From positions 1-22,468 of the forward strand of contig DQHP01000065.1 in NCBI GenBank assembly GCA_003524435.1: 22,468 nucleotides of DNA, in the 5' to 3' direction. Source of the DNA: Microbacterium sp. (GTDB lineage: Bacteria; Actinomycetota; Actinomycetes; Actinomycetales; Microbacteriaceae). The position numbers and the translations under genes are program-made. The notes beneath the pieces were generated by a model that worked only from the letters and a program-made list of their open reading frames with translations, searched no databases and had not been told where the DNA came from. Shown here piece after piece: positions 1-7,066 of this stretch (position 1 is its first letter; each line of letters starts with the position of its first letter).

Positions 1-2
1 TG

Positions 3-329
3 GATGCTGTCGCAGCTGCCCGCGCGCTGGGGGAAAAGCCCGCGCGGCCAGCGCTCGCGACCGCCGTGCGCTACCTGCTGCAACTTCTCGATGAGAAGGC
101 TCCTGGTAACAGTGTTGAGGTGCGGGTGCCGCCGTTTGGGGCAGTGCAAGTGGTGCAGGGCCCGCGGCACACTCGCGGTACACCCCCGAACGTGATCGAG
201 ATGGATGCTGCGACCTGGATCTCCGTTGCCACCGGCGCCGAGACGTGGGCCGAAGTTGTCGCTGAGGGGCGCGTGTCAGCATCCGGTACGCGGGCTGATC
301 TCGCTGCGCTGCTTCCGCTTCGCCCCTAG
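3..329 (+). CDS. SCP2-like (sterol carrier family) protein, 3' part only
   Basis: The gene enters from the left edge; the last 108 residues are visible and end at TAG. Reading frame 3 is open to the window start, so the true start lies outside. The visible part runs from an Ala-rich helix through residues PGNSVEVRVPPFGAVQ and GPRHTRGTPPNV to ASGTRADLAALLPL. These blocks are characteristic of the small actinobacterial sterol-carrier-family protein that is commonly found near purine genes. In this family the SCP2 fold forms a hydrophobic pocket, but the ligand in bacteria is not known. It converges with hmuV, whose stop is 147 bp away. Family assignment is from motif recognition; a function beyond the fold is not claimed. 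Confidence 0.8.
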   Translation, partial: DAVAAARALGEKPARPALATAVRYLLQLLDEKAPGNSVEVRVPPFGAVQVVQGPRHTRGTPPNVIEMDAATWISVATGAETWAEVVAEGRVSASGTRADLAALLPLRP

Positions 330-339
330 CCCGGAACAC

Positions 340-412
340 TTGTCTGTCGAAATCCATGACCGCAGGTCCAATTCGTGGATCTCAACAGACATTCGTGGAT
401 CTCAACAGACAT
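340..412. repeat. Dyad repeat: one inverted and two tandem copies of a 20-bp unit
   Basis: The unit ATTCGTGGATCTCAACAGAC occurs twice in perfect tandem at 371-390 and 391-410, followed by AT. A third, diverged copy lies in inverted orientation at 340-359 (TTGTCTGTCGAAATCCATGA). The inverted copy pairs with the first direct copy over 19 positions: 16 Watson-Crick pairs, one G-T and two mismatches, with a loop of about 13 nt. It could pair instead with the second copy. The element sits between two convergent genes and may end transcription from both sides. It resembles a REP-like dispersed element more than a standard terminator, since no clear T-run follows the stem. Confidence 0.75.
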
Positions 413-461
413 CTGTACCAGCCGACACGTCCGCGAGGAGCATTTGTACCGCAGTCGACAC
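410..461. repeat. Imperfect direct repeat of about 19-21 bp
   Basis: CATCTGTACCAGCCGACAC (410-428) and CATTTGTACC-GCAGTCGACAC (441-461) share CAT(C/T)TGTACC followed by CGACAC, at a start-to-start spacing of 31 bp. It directly follows the 20-bp tandem repeat and ends 16 bp before the stop codon of hmuV. Role unknown; this may be debris of the same intergenic element. Confidence 0.4.
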
Positions 462-476
462 ACGAGCGCGGAACGC

Positions 477-1253
477 TCAGCGCTTTGCCACGACGAGCGG
501 CACGCCCGTGATCGGATGCGGAAACACGTCCACTGCTTGACCGTAGACGAGTTCGATGCGCTCAGCGGTGAGCACCTCGGTCGGTGTGCCGGTGGCGACA
601 ACCCGTCCGAAAGCCAGGAGAGTCAGCCGATCGGCGTGCGCCAGGGCCGCATTCAGATCGTGCAGGACGACCGCGACAGCGGTGCCGGCATCTGCACGTG
701 CGCGCACCAGGCGCATGACATCTTCGTGATGCTTGAGATCGAGGGATGCCGTTGGTTCATCGAGCAGCATGATGGGCGTCGCCTGTGCGAGTACACGAGC
801 GAGCGCAACCCGGGCGCGCTCGCCACCAGACAGTGATGACACCGAGCGGTATGCGAGATCCTGGACTTCGGTCGCCGTCATCGAACGAGCCACCACAGCG
901 TCATCGTCATCTTCGAGGGCGGTGCGTGCCCACGGTGCTCTCCCCATCCGCACGACCTGCTCGGCAGAGAATGGGAACGACACCGCGTTCTCCTGCAGCA
1001 ACACGCCCCGGGCGCGCGCGAGATCACGCGCGCGCATCGTGCTGAGGGACCGACAGTTGAGCGTCACCGTGCCGGCCTCTGGGGAGAGGTCACCGGCAAG
1101 CACACTGAACAGCGTGGATTTGCCCGCGCCGTTCGGGCCGACGAGCGCGTGGATTTCTCCTGGATTCACCTCGATTGAGGCGTTCTCGAGGATGGGCGGC
1201 GAGCCCGCCGCTGGTCGCACCGTGACGCCGCTCGCTGCCAGTTGTGCGCTCAT
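477..1253 (-). CDS. hmuV: Haem ABC transporter ATP-binding protein (HmuV-like)
   Basis: ATPase subunit of a FecCD-class importer; it powers transfer of haem (or a ferric siderophore) through HmuU into the cytoplasm. With the start at 1253 the protein has 258 residues: Walker A GPNGAGKST at 39-47, Q-loop region around LLQEN at 85-89, signature LSGGE at 141-145, Walker B IMLLDEP at 161-167 and the switch His at 198 (VVLHDLN). The chosen ATG overlaps the hmuU stop as ATGA, giving translational coupling. A start 14 codons upstream is open but would lie inside hmuU. Third gene of hmuTUV. The haem rather than siderophore substrate is inferred from the adjacent HtaA gene and the HmuT residues. Confidence 0.88.
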   Translation of the reverse strand: MSAQLAASGVTVRPAAGSPPILENASIEVNPGEIHALVGPNGAGKSTLFSVLAGDLSPEAGTVTLNCRSLSTMRARDLARARGVLLQENAVSFPFSAEQVVRMGRAPWARTALEDDDDAVVARSMTATEVQDLAYRSVSSLSGGERARVALARVLAQATPIMLLDEPTASLDLKHHEDVMRLVRARADAGTAVAVVLHDLNAALAHADRLTLLAFGRVVATGTPTEVLTAERIELVYGQAVDVFPHPITGVPLVVAKR

Positions 1254-2353
1254 GCCCACCCGCCTGAGCGACGACGGGTGCGTACAAGCAGCCACAGGAA
1301 GAACGGGCCGCCGACGAGTGACGTGATCATCCCGATCGGCATGTCGGCCAGCGGAACCGCGGTTCGTGCGACGAGGTCGGCCAGAGCGATCAAGAGTGCG
1401 CCGCCGACGGCGGACGAAATGATCAGCGGCAGATGCGCCGGACCGATGAGCATGCGCATGAGATGCGGGATGACGAGACCGACGAAGCCGATGATTCCGG
1501 CGAAGGCGACCGCAGCGCAGACCAGAAGTGCGACGGTGATGATCACGATGACGCGCAGCAGCTCGACGCGCACTCCGAGGTGGCGCGCGGTGCGCTCGCC
1601 GAGGGCGAAGAGGTCAAGGCGGCGTGACACGAACAACGCGATGGCGATGCCCACGGCGGTGAGCGGGGCGACGACAGCGATATTGGGCCAGAGCGCGCCA
1701 TTGAGCGAGCCGAGCTGCCAGAACACGATCTGCTCGCGCGTCGATGTCGTGCCGACGAAGGTGAGGAAGGCCATTCCCGCCCCGCCGATCGCGTTGATGG
1801 CGATGCCGGTGAGCAGCAGCGTGACCACTTCGGTGCGCCCGCCGGAGCGACTGATGAGATACACCGAGAACACGGCGATCAGGCCGCCGATGAATGCCAG
1901 GGTCGGCGTGGTCCACATTCCCAGCGTGGACAGGCCGAAGGTGAGGCTCGCGGCGGCGCCGAGGGCCGCTCCGGACGAAACGCCGACGACGCCAGCATCG
2001 GCGAGAGGATTGCCGAAAATTGCCTGCATCAGCACGCCCGATACGGCAAGCGCAGCGCCCACCAGGATGCCAAGAACAAGACGTGGCAGGCGGATGTTGA
2101 AGATCACACCGGCGTCGGATGCTGTGGTGGGGGCCCACGCGCTGTCGATGCCAACGCCATGCAGCAGGATGCCGATGATCTCTGTGGGTGACAGCGTGTA
2201 TTGCCCGCTTGCCAGCGAGACGATGCACGTGATGACGAGGGCGCCGGCCAGTGCCAGCGTCACCAGGGCGAAGCGGACGGTGCGGTGCTTCTTCGGCCTG
2301 CGAACCGGCTCCGCAGGCGGGGATGTTGTTTCGGCAGCGGTCTCGACGCTCAT
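1250..2353 (-). CDS. hmuU: Haem ABC transporter permease (HmuU, FecCD family)
   Basis: Integral membrane permease of 367 residues, a normal length for FecCD. A cytoplasmic N-terminus with basic residues (about 18-27) precedes roughly ten hydrophobic segments. Family blocks are visible: NPLADAGVVGVSSGAALGA in the first half, then GIIGFVGLVIPHLMR and the C-terminal ADMPIGMITSLVGGPFFLWLL. The homodimer forms the channel between HmuT outside and HmuV inside. The start ATG overlaps the hmuT stop and the stop overlaps the hmuV start, both as ATGA, so the three genes are almost certainly one transcript read from the iron-box region upstream of hmuT. Nothing looks truncated. Confidence 0.9.
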   Translation of the reverse strand: MSVETAAETTSPPAEPVRRPKKHRTVRFALVTLALAGALVITCIVSLASGQYTLSPTEIIGILLHGVGIDSAWAPTTASDAGVIFNIRLPRLVLGILVGAALAVSGVLMQAIFGNPLADAGVVGVSSGAALGAAASLTFGLSTLGMWTTPTLAFIGGLIAVFSVYLISRSGGRTEVVTLLLTGIAINAIGGAGMAFLTFVGTTSTREQIVFWQLGSLNGALWPNIAVVAPLTAVGIAIALFVSRRLDLFALGERTARHLGVRVELLRVIVIITVALLVCAAVAFAGIIGFVGLVIPHLMRMLIGPAHLPLIISSAVGGALLIALADLVARTAVPLADMPIGMITSLVGGPFFLWLLVRTRRRSGGWA

Positions 2354-3471
2354 CCCACGGCCTCGGCGGCGCTTGTATCGGGTGCATACAGGGCGCGTGC
2401 GATCGCGCGAATGATCTCGGGGGATCGTGGGCCGAAGCTGAGGATCTCGCTGTCTGCCATGTCGATGACACGGCGATTTTCACCAGCCGGCGTCTCGGCC
2501 ACAGCGGGGACGCGCTCGATGAGTCCATCGATGCCCCCGACGGACTCGAGCCCGTCAGTCATCATCACTAGGACGTCCGGCTGGGCAGCGACGAGCGCTT
2601 CCGCGGTCATCGGCCTGTTGCCCTCCCACCCGATCTCGCTCGCCACGTCGACGCCGCCGACGGCATTGATCAGCGAGTCTGCGCCGGAGTCCTTGCCGAA
2701 GATGTAATACACATTCGCGCTGCCGCGCACATACAGGAACAGCATCCGGGCACGGTCACCCTCGTCAGCTGGGATCACCTCAGCGACCTCGGCCAGCGTC
2801 GCGTCGAATTCGGCATCGACCTGAGCGATGAGCTGCTCACCGCGGCTCGGGATGCCGAGGGCCGAAGCGACCTCATCGACGAGCTGGTCGGTGTTGTCGA
2901 GACGCAGCTCGTCTGAGATGACGACGATCGCGATGCCGGCATCCCGAAGCTGCTGGCGCACTTCCTTCGGCCCGATTGTGGTGTCGGTGAGGATGACGGT
3001 AGGCGCGAGTTCGAGAATGGCCTCCGGGTTGAGCGAATGCCCGGCCTTCGTCACGACCGGCAGCTGCTCGGTGCCGTTGAACATGGTTGAGGAGTCGCGG
3101 CCGACGACGTTGTCGCCCATGCCCAGAGCGAAGACGGTCGAGGCGATGGTGCCGGAGATGTCGATGGGCAGGATGCGGCTGACATCGGTGATCTCGACGT
3201 CTCGACCTTCGGCATCGGTCACGGTGACCGGAAGGTCGGGGGCGGTAACATCGGGCACCGGCTCGATCGCGTGGGTGGGCAGGCACGCAGTGGAGCCGCC
3301 GGTGACAGCGCGGACATCGTCGGCAAGATCGAGCTCCGAGAGTTGCCGGGCGGCCGCTGGGCAGGTGTCGGCAGTGGCGCTGCCCCCTTCTACTGTCGCT
3401 GCGGGGCCAGCACAGCCGCTCAGAGCGACGGCGATGACAACCGCAATCAGCGCAGCTTTGAGTGAACGCAT
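2350..3471 (-). CDS. hmuT: Haem-binding lipoprotein of the ABC importer (HmuT-like)
   Basis: Solute-binding lipoprotein of 373 residues. The signal peptide ends in the lipobox LSGC, so Cys20 should be lipidated and hold the protein on the outer face of the membrane. The mature part is a Fe/B12 periplasmic-binding fold. In corynebacterial HmuT haem is held by one His and one Tyr, with an Arg near the Tyr. Plausible equivalents here are His145 (TKAGHSLNPE) and Tyr247/Arg249 (FLYVRGS); this is my alignment by eye. The ATG abuts a 19-bp sequence very close to the DtxR/IdeR consensus, which overlaps the ribosome-binding region. First gene of hmuTUV and divergent from the HtaA gene. Confidence 0.88.
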   Translation of the reverse strand: MRSLKAALIAVVIAVALSGCAGPAATVEGGSATADTCPAAARQLSELDLADDVRAVTGGSTACLPTHAIEPVPDVTAPDLPVTVTDAEGRDVEITDVSRILPIDISGTIASTVFALGMGDNVVGRDSSTMFNGTEQLPVVTKAGHSLNPEAILELAPTVILTDTTIGPKEVRQQLRDAGIAIVVISDELRLDNTDQLVDEVASALGIPSRGEQLIAQVDAEFDATLAEVAEVIPADEGDRARMLFLYVRGSANVYYIFGKDSGADSLINAVGGVDVASEIGWEGNRPMTAEALVAAQPDVLVMMTDGLESVGGIDGLIERVPAVAETPAGENRRVIDMADSEILSFGPRSPEIIRAIARALYAPDTSAAEAVG

Positions 3472-3489
3472 TAGGTTAGCCTGCCCTTA
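3471..3489. promoter_or_regulatory. Predicted DtxR/IdeR iron box at the hmuT start
   Basis: TTAGGTTAGCCTGCCCTTA matches the DtxR/IdeR consensus TWAGGTTAGSCTAACCTWA at 17 of 19 positions. Its first base is the A of the hmuT start codon on the opposite strand. A bound repressor would therefore cover the hmuT leader and ribosome-binding region rather than the -35/-10 region. Expected effect: iron-dependent repression of hmuTUV. Confidence 0.8.
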
Positions 3490-3492
3490 TTT

Positions 3493-3522
3493 TTGACGAG
3501 ATGGACAAGGTCAGTCTAAGGT
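3493..3522 (+). promoter_or_regulatory. Candidate promoter of the HtaA-family gene
   Basis: -35 TTGACG at 3493-3498, 18-bp spacer, -10 TAAGGT at 3517-3522 (TAnnnT form). Transcription would start near 3529, six bases before the second iron box, leaving a leader of about 100 nt before the GTG at 3633. Confidence 0.5.
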
Positions 3523-3534
3523 CAGGTTTGGAAG

Positions 3535-3553
3535 TTAGCTAAGCCTAACCAAT
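3535..3553. promoter_or_regulatory. Second predicted DtxR/IdeR iron box
   Basis: TTAGCTAAGCCTAACCAAT matches TWAGGTTAGSCTAACCTWA at 15 of 19 positions, with the right half (AGCCTAACC) perfect. It lies just downstream of the candidate plus-strand promoter, a normal place for a repressor site, and should control the HtaA-family gene and perhaps the reductase after it. Confidence 0.7.
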
Positions 3554-3632
3554 CTTTATTTCCCTATTGCACATCTGACCCGATGACGGCGTCGCCCCTG
3601 CGCTCTGCGCACCGGCTCGCCTGGAGGCATCC

Positions 3633-6600
3633 GTGAACGACACCGAGAATCCCGCGACGACGAGTCGCTCCCGTGCCGCATTGGCCGCAGTTCTGGCGGT
3701 GCTGATGGTGCTGTTCGGCACGCTGAGCGCACCGGCCGCGCTCGCCGCAGGCGATGCACGTGTGACGGCCCAGGTGTCGAGCGCATCACAGTCCGGTGTG
3801 ACACTTCAGGTCGACGCATCCGGACTGCCCGACGTGGCGGGGTCATACGCCGCACTGATCGTCGAAGGAGCCGATGACGCACTGAACAACCAGGAGTATG
3901 TCGCTTTCGCGCTGCCGTTTCCTACGGTCAGCGGCGGATCGGCATCGTTCACGCTGAACGCTCCTGTTGAGAAGCTGGACCGCTCGCTCAGCTACGAAGT
4001 CGTGATGTGGAAGCAGCACAGTTCGGCGACACCGGAGAACGTCTACGCGCGCTCGGTCGTGTCGATCTCAGAAGGGCAGTGGGATGCTGTCTTCCCGCCG
4101 GAGCCGACGGAGCCGACAGAGCCGGAGCCGGAGCCGACTGAGCCGGATCCCGAGCCGACAGAGCCAACCGATCCCGAGCCTTCCGGGCCTGTTGTCGAGA
4201 CGGCGGTGGCGGCCTCGGTCGACGACGGCCTCACGGTAACGATCTCAGGCTCGCAGTTCGGTGATGCGAAGGGCGTGTATGTCGCGCTGATCGAGGCAGG
4301 AACTGAGGCGGATGTGACCGCCGGGACCGGCCACCTGGCGATGCAGTATGTCAGGGACATCTCTGGCGGTGCGTTCGATGTCGCGCTGAACGCCGCCGCA
4401 GAGACGCTTGATCCGTCGAAGACCTTTGAGGTGATCGTCTGGCAGCAGCACACGATGCCGAACGCAGACACCATCTACGCCCGCACCGACGTGACCATCA
4501 CAGCAGAGCAGTGGGCTGTGCTGCACCCGGCCACGGATCAACCAGCGATCGAAGTGTTCCTCGCGGACGGCGCGACGCCGGTCGGCGACACCGCACTGCG
4601 AGCGGGGGACGAAATCGTCGTCAAGGGCAGCGGCTATGAACCGACCGCGAACGTCGGCGGACGCGGTGTGCCGATCCCGAAGGATCTGCCTCAGGGCACG
4701 TACGTCGTCTTCGGAGACTTCGCGGCTCACTGGCAGCCGTCCACGGGCGCAGCATCCAGTTCGCGTTCTGTCGGAACCCAGCTGTGGGCGCTCGCGGAGA
4801 GCGTGCTCGACCAGGTTCCCGCCCAGTATCAGAGCGTTATCCGGGCACAGTGGGTCGACATCGCCGATGACGGCACGTTCCTCGCCACGGTGATGCTGAA
4901 GGATGCGCCGGCGGCTCCCGAGGGTGGCTCGTACGGTGTGTACACCTACGGTGCCGGTGGGGTGAACAACGCCGCGCAGGAGCAGAGCGTGCTGGTGAAC
5001 TACGCGACCAAGCCCGAGATGACCCTGACGAACGCGACATTCGTGGACGGAACCGACCTCGTCGTGAACGTCGACGGTCAGGGTTTTGCAGGCATCGCCG
5101 GCGCATACGCTGCGCTGATCGAGGAGGGCACCGAGGCTGATGTCACTGCAGCAGGTGGATTCCTCGCGATGCAGTACGTCCGGGGGATCGCCGATGGTGC
5201 GTTCGCGACCGAGCTGACCGCTGCGGGAGACACGCTCGATTCGTCGAAATCCTATGAGGTGATTGTCTGGCAGCAGCACACGATACCCACTGCCGACACG
5301 ATCTACTCCCGCGGCGATATCACGATCTCTGCAGAGCAGTGGGTGAAGCTGAAGGGCGAGAAGCCCAAACCGCCGGTCAATCCGACGGACCCGCCAACCG
5401 AACCGACCACACCGACGAACCCGACCCAGCCCGTTGCGGGCGGCTCGTTGCGCTGGGCGATCTCGTCGTCATTCGCGAACTACATCACGGGCCCGATTGC
5501 GCAGGGTGAGATCTTCGTCTCCGGTGGAGCAACCCGTTCAGGCGGCCAGTTCCAGTTCGGCCAGGCCGCGGGCAGCACCTACAACCAGACCACAGGTGTC
5601 GGTGGGGTGGGGTACAACGGATCGGTGCGCTTCACCGGACATCACGGTGTGCTCGATGTGACTGTGTCGAACCCGCGGGTCGAGATCACCTCGCCGAATA
5701 ACGCAACGCTGTACGTCACGCACGGCGGATCTCGGGTCGCCTTCGCCACGGTCAACCTGGCCGGGGCGGCGAAGACGACAGCCAATGGTGCTGTGACTTA
5801 CACAGCTGCTCCGACCTCACTGACTTCCGCGGGACGCGACCGGGTGCTCGATGGCAACAGCACGGCGCTGAACCCGGTGACGTTCACGATCGGCGCTGTC
5901 GCAGCAGCTCCTCACGGCACGGTGGGCACCGTGGCGGCGGCATCCATCGAGAAGAAGGCCGCACTGCCCTCGACCCCGCCGTCGACCGACGGTATCCAGA
6001 TCGATGATGAGAGCCTTGAGGCACTGCAGTCCGGTGCGTCTGCGACTGTCTCAGCATCCGGGTTCCAGGCGGATGAAAAGGACATCAAGGTCGTCGTGTA
6101 TTCGACACCCGTACAGCTCGCAACGGTGGATGCAGACGCGAACGGCGTCGTGAGCTGGACGGGTACGCTGCCGGCCACTCTTGAAGACGGTGCACACACA
6201 CTGACATTCCAAGGGTCTGTCAACCGAGGTCTTGAGTTCACCCTTACCCGCGCCATCACCGCGATCGGTCAGTGCACCGTCGAGGGAGCATCCCTGAACT
6301 GGGGTTACAAAGAGAGCTTCCGCAACTACATCGAGGGCATCGCTCACGGCGGCTGGAACCTCACCGATGTGGCGTACGAGTTCCCCGAATTCGTCTGGTC
6401 TGGTGGCACGGGATCCTTCGATGACGAAACCGGCAACGGCCTCGTCGGCTTCGGCGGCACCATCGCGTTCCACGGACACGACGGCGCTCTCGACACGAAA
6501 TTCAACAACGCCCGTGTCGAGCTGGCTGGCGACAGCGGATACATTGTGTTCGACATCGCCGGAACAACCCAGGGCGGGGACGCGATCGACGCGCAGGGAG

Positions 6601-6980
6601 TGCGTTTCGTGGAATTCTCACTGGCGGATGCCATGACTGCCGACGGAGTCCTCAGCGTGAGAAAGGCGGAGACCGTGCTGACCGACAGTGGGTCAGCGGC
6701 ATTCGGCACCTACGCTGCGGGTGAGGTATTCGACCCGGTTTCGTTCAGCATCCCGGTGGGCGCGGGCTGCGGCGTCACACCTGCGGATGAAGAGCAAGCG
6801 GCCGAGGCGCCCGTCGCTGCACTCAGCGCTGCCGTCGAGCCCGTCGCGGGTGATGCCGCGGGCTTCCCTCTCTGGGCGTGGGTCGTGATTGGACTGCTCG
6901 TAGTCGGCGCGGGTGTCGGTACCGGAGTCATCGTGCAGCGACGTCGGGCTGCGGCATCCGCCACGATCAGCGAGGATTGA
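3633..6980 (+). CDS. Large multi-domain HtaA-family haem-binding surface protein
   Basis: 1115-residue secreted protein. The GTG start is 5 nt after GGAGG (3623-3627). A signal peptide ends near residue 39 (SAPAALAA). Three homologous modules follow at about 43-153, 188-298 and 462-573, each with an (A)ALI(E)xG block and (V)WxQH. A separate domain lies between modules 2 and 3 (303-457). Pro/Glu/Thr-rich linkers span 154-186 and 576-602. Two HtaA haem-binding domains lie at about 603-757 and 884-1046, separated by an Ig-like domain (783-876). Each has the SFxNYI and GH(D/H)GxLD blocks; by family knowledge Tyr617/His670 and Tyr899/His949 are the likely haem ligands. A membrane helix (1078-1101) and an RRR tail anchor it. 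It probably captures haem outside the wall and passes it to HmuT. Much longer than a minimal HtaA protein. Confidence 0.88.
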   Translation: MNDTENPATTSRSRAALAAVLAVLMVLFGTLSAPAALAAGDARVTAQVSSASQSGVTLQVDASGLPDVAGSYAALIVEGADDALNNQEYVAFALPFPTVSGGSASFTLNAPVEKLDRSLSYEVVMWKQHSSATPENVYARSVVSISEGQWDAVFPPEPTEPTEPEPEPTEPDPEPTEPTDPEPSGPVVETAVAASVDDGLTVTISGSQFGDAKGVYVALIEAGTEADVTAGTGHLAMQYVRDISGGAFDVALNAAAETLDPSKTFEVIVWQQHTMPNADTIYARTDVTITAEQWAVLHPATDQPAIEVFLADGATPVGDTALRAGDEIVVKGSGYEPTANVGGRGVPIPKDLPQGTYVVFGDFAAHWQPSTGAASSSRSVGTQLWALAESVLDQVPAQYQSVIRAQWVDIADDGTFLATVMLKDAPAAPEGGSYGVYTYGAGGVNNAAQEQSVLVNYATKPEMTLTNATFVDGTDLVVNVDGQGFAGIAGAYAALIEEGTEADVTAAGGFLAMQYVRGIADGAFATELTAAGDTLDSSKSYEVIVWQQHTIPTADTIYSRGDITISAEQWVKLKGEKPKPPVNPTDPPTEPTTPTNPTQPVAGGSLRWAISSSFANYITGPIAQGEIFVSGGATRSGGQFQFGQAAGSTYNQTTGVGGVGYNGSVRFTGHHGVLDVTVSNPRVEITSPNNATLYVTHGGSRVAFATVNLAGAAKTTANGAVTYTAAPTSLTSAGRDRVLDGNSTALNPVTFTIGAVAAAPHGTVGTVAAASIEKKAALPSTPPSTDGIQIDDESLEALQSGASATVSASGFQADEKDIKVVVYSTPVQLATVDADANGVVSWTGTLPATLEDGAHTLTFQGSVNRGLEFTLTRAITAIGQCTVEGASLNWGYKESFRNYIEGIAHGGWNLTDVAYEFPEFVWSGGTGSFDDETGNGLVGFGGTIAFHGHDGALDTKFNNARVELAGDSGYIVFDIAGTTQGGDAIDAQGVRFVEFSLADAMTADGVLSVRKAETVLTDSGSAAFGTYAAGEVFDPVSFSIPVGAGCGVTPADEEQAAEAPVAALSAAVEPVAGDAAGFPLWAWVVIGLLVVGAGVGTGVIVQRRRAAASATISED

Positions 6981-6998
6981 CACGACCCCATCCAATGG

Positions 6999-7030
6999 TG
7001 CGAGGAGCGCGATGGATCGCGTTCCTCGCA
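6999..7030 (+). terminator. Strong hairpin between the HtaA gene and the reductase gene
   Basis: TGCGAGGAGCGCGA (6999-7012) pairs with TCGCGTTCCTCGCA (7017-7030): 14 bp including one G-T pair, with the 4-nt loop TGGA. No T-run follows, so complete termination is doubtful. It may act as partial terminator or as mRNA 3'-end protector, setting a lower level of the downstream reductase. Confidence 0.5.
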
Positions 7031-7066
7031 CTGATGTGTATGAGCGTAAGAATACGAGGAGAGAAA

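Noticed and set aside
371..410. CRISPR-like direct repeats
   Set aside because: The two 20-bp copies are in immediate tandem with no spacer, and there are no cas genes.
1254..1295. Earlier start for hmuV
   Set aside because: It lies within hmuU; the ATGA-coupled ATG at 1253 fits the rest of the operon.
1242..2414. 390-codon plus-strand frame opposite hmuU
   Set aside because: Shadow of the FecCD permease; low-complexity Arg/Pro/Thr composition.
4245..5279. Long minus-strand open frame (344 codons) antisense to the HtaA-family gene
   Set aside because: High-GC shadow frame; no family blocks, while the plus-strand frame has a signal peptide, HtaA domains and a ribosome-binding site.
5964..5978. 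LPSTP in the HtaA-family protein as a sortase signal (LPXTG)
   Set aside because: Last residue is wrong and it lies in the middle of the protein; anchoring is by the C-terminal helix and RRR tail.
6878..7066. Earlier start for the siderophore-interacting protein
   Set aside because: It would overlap the HtaA-family gene and adds residues unlike the family; the ATG at 7067 has GAGGAG at good spacing.
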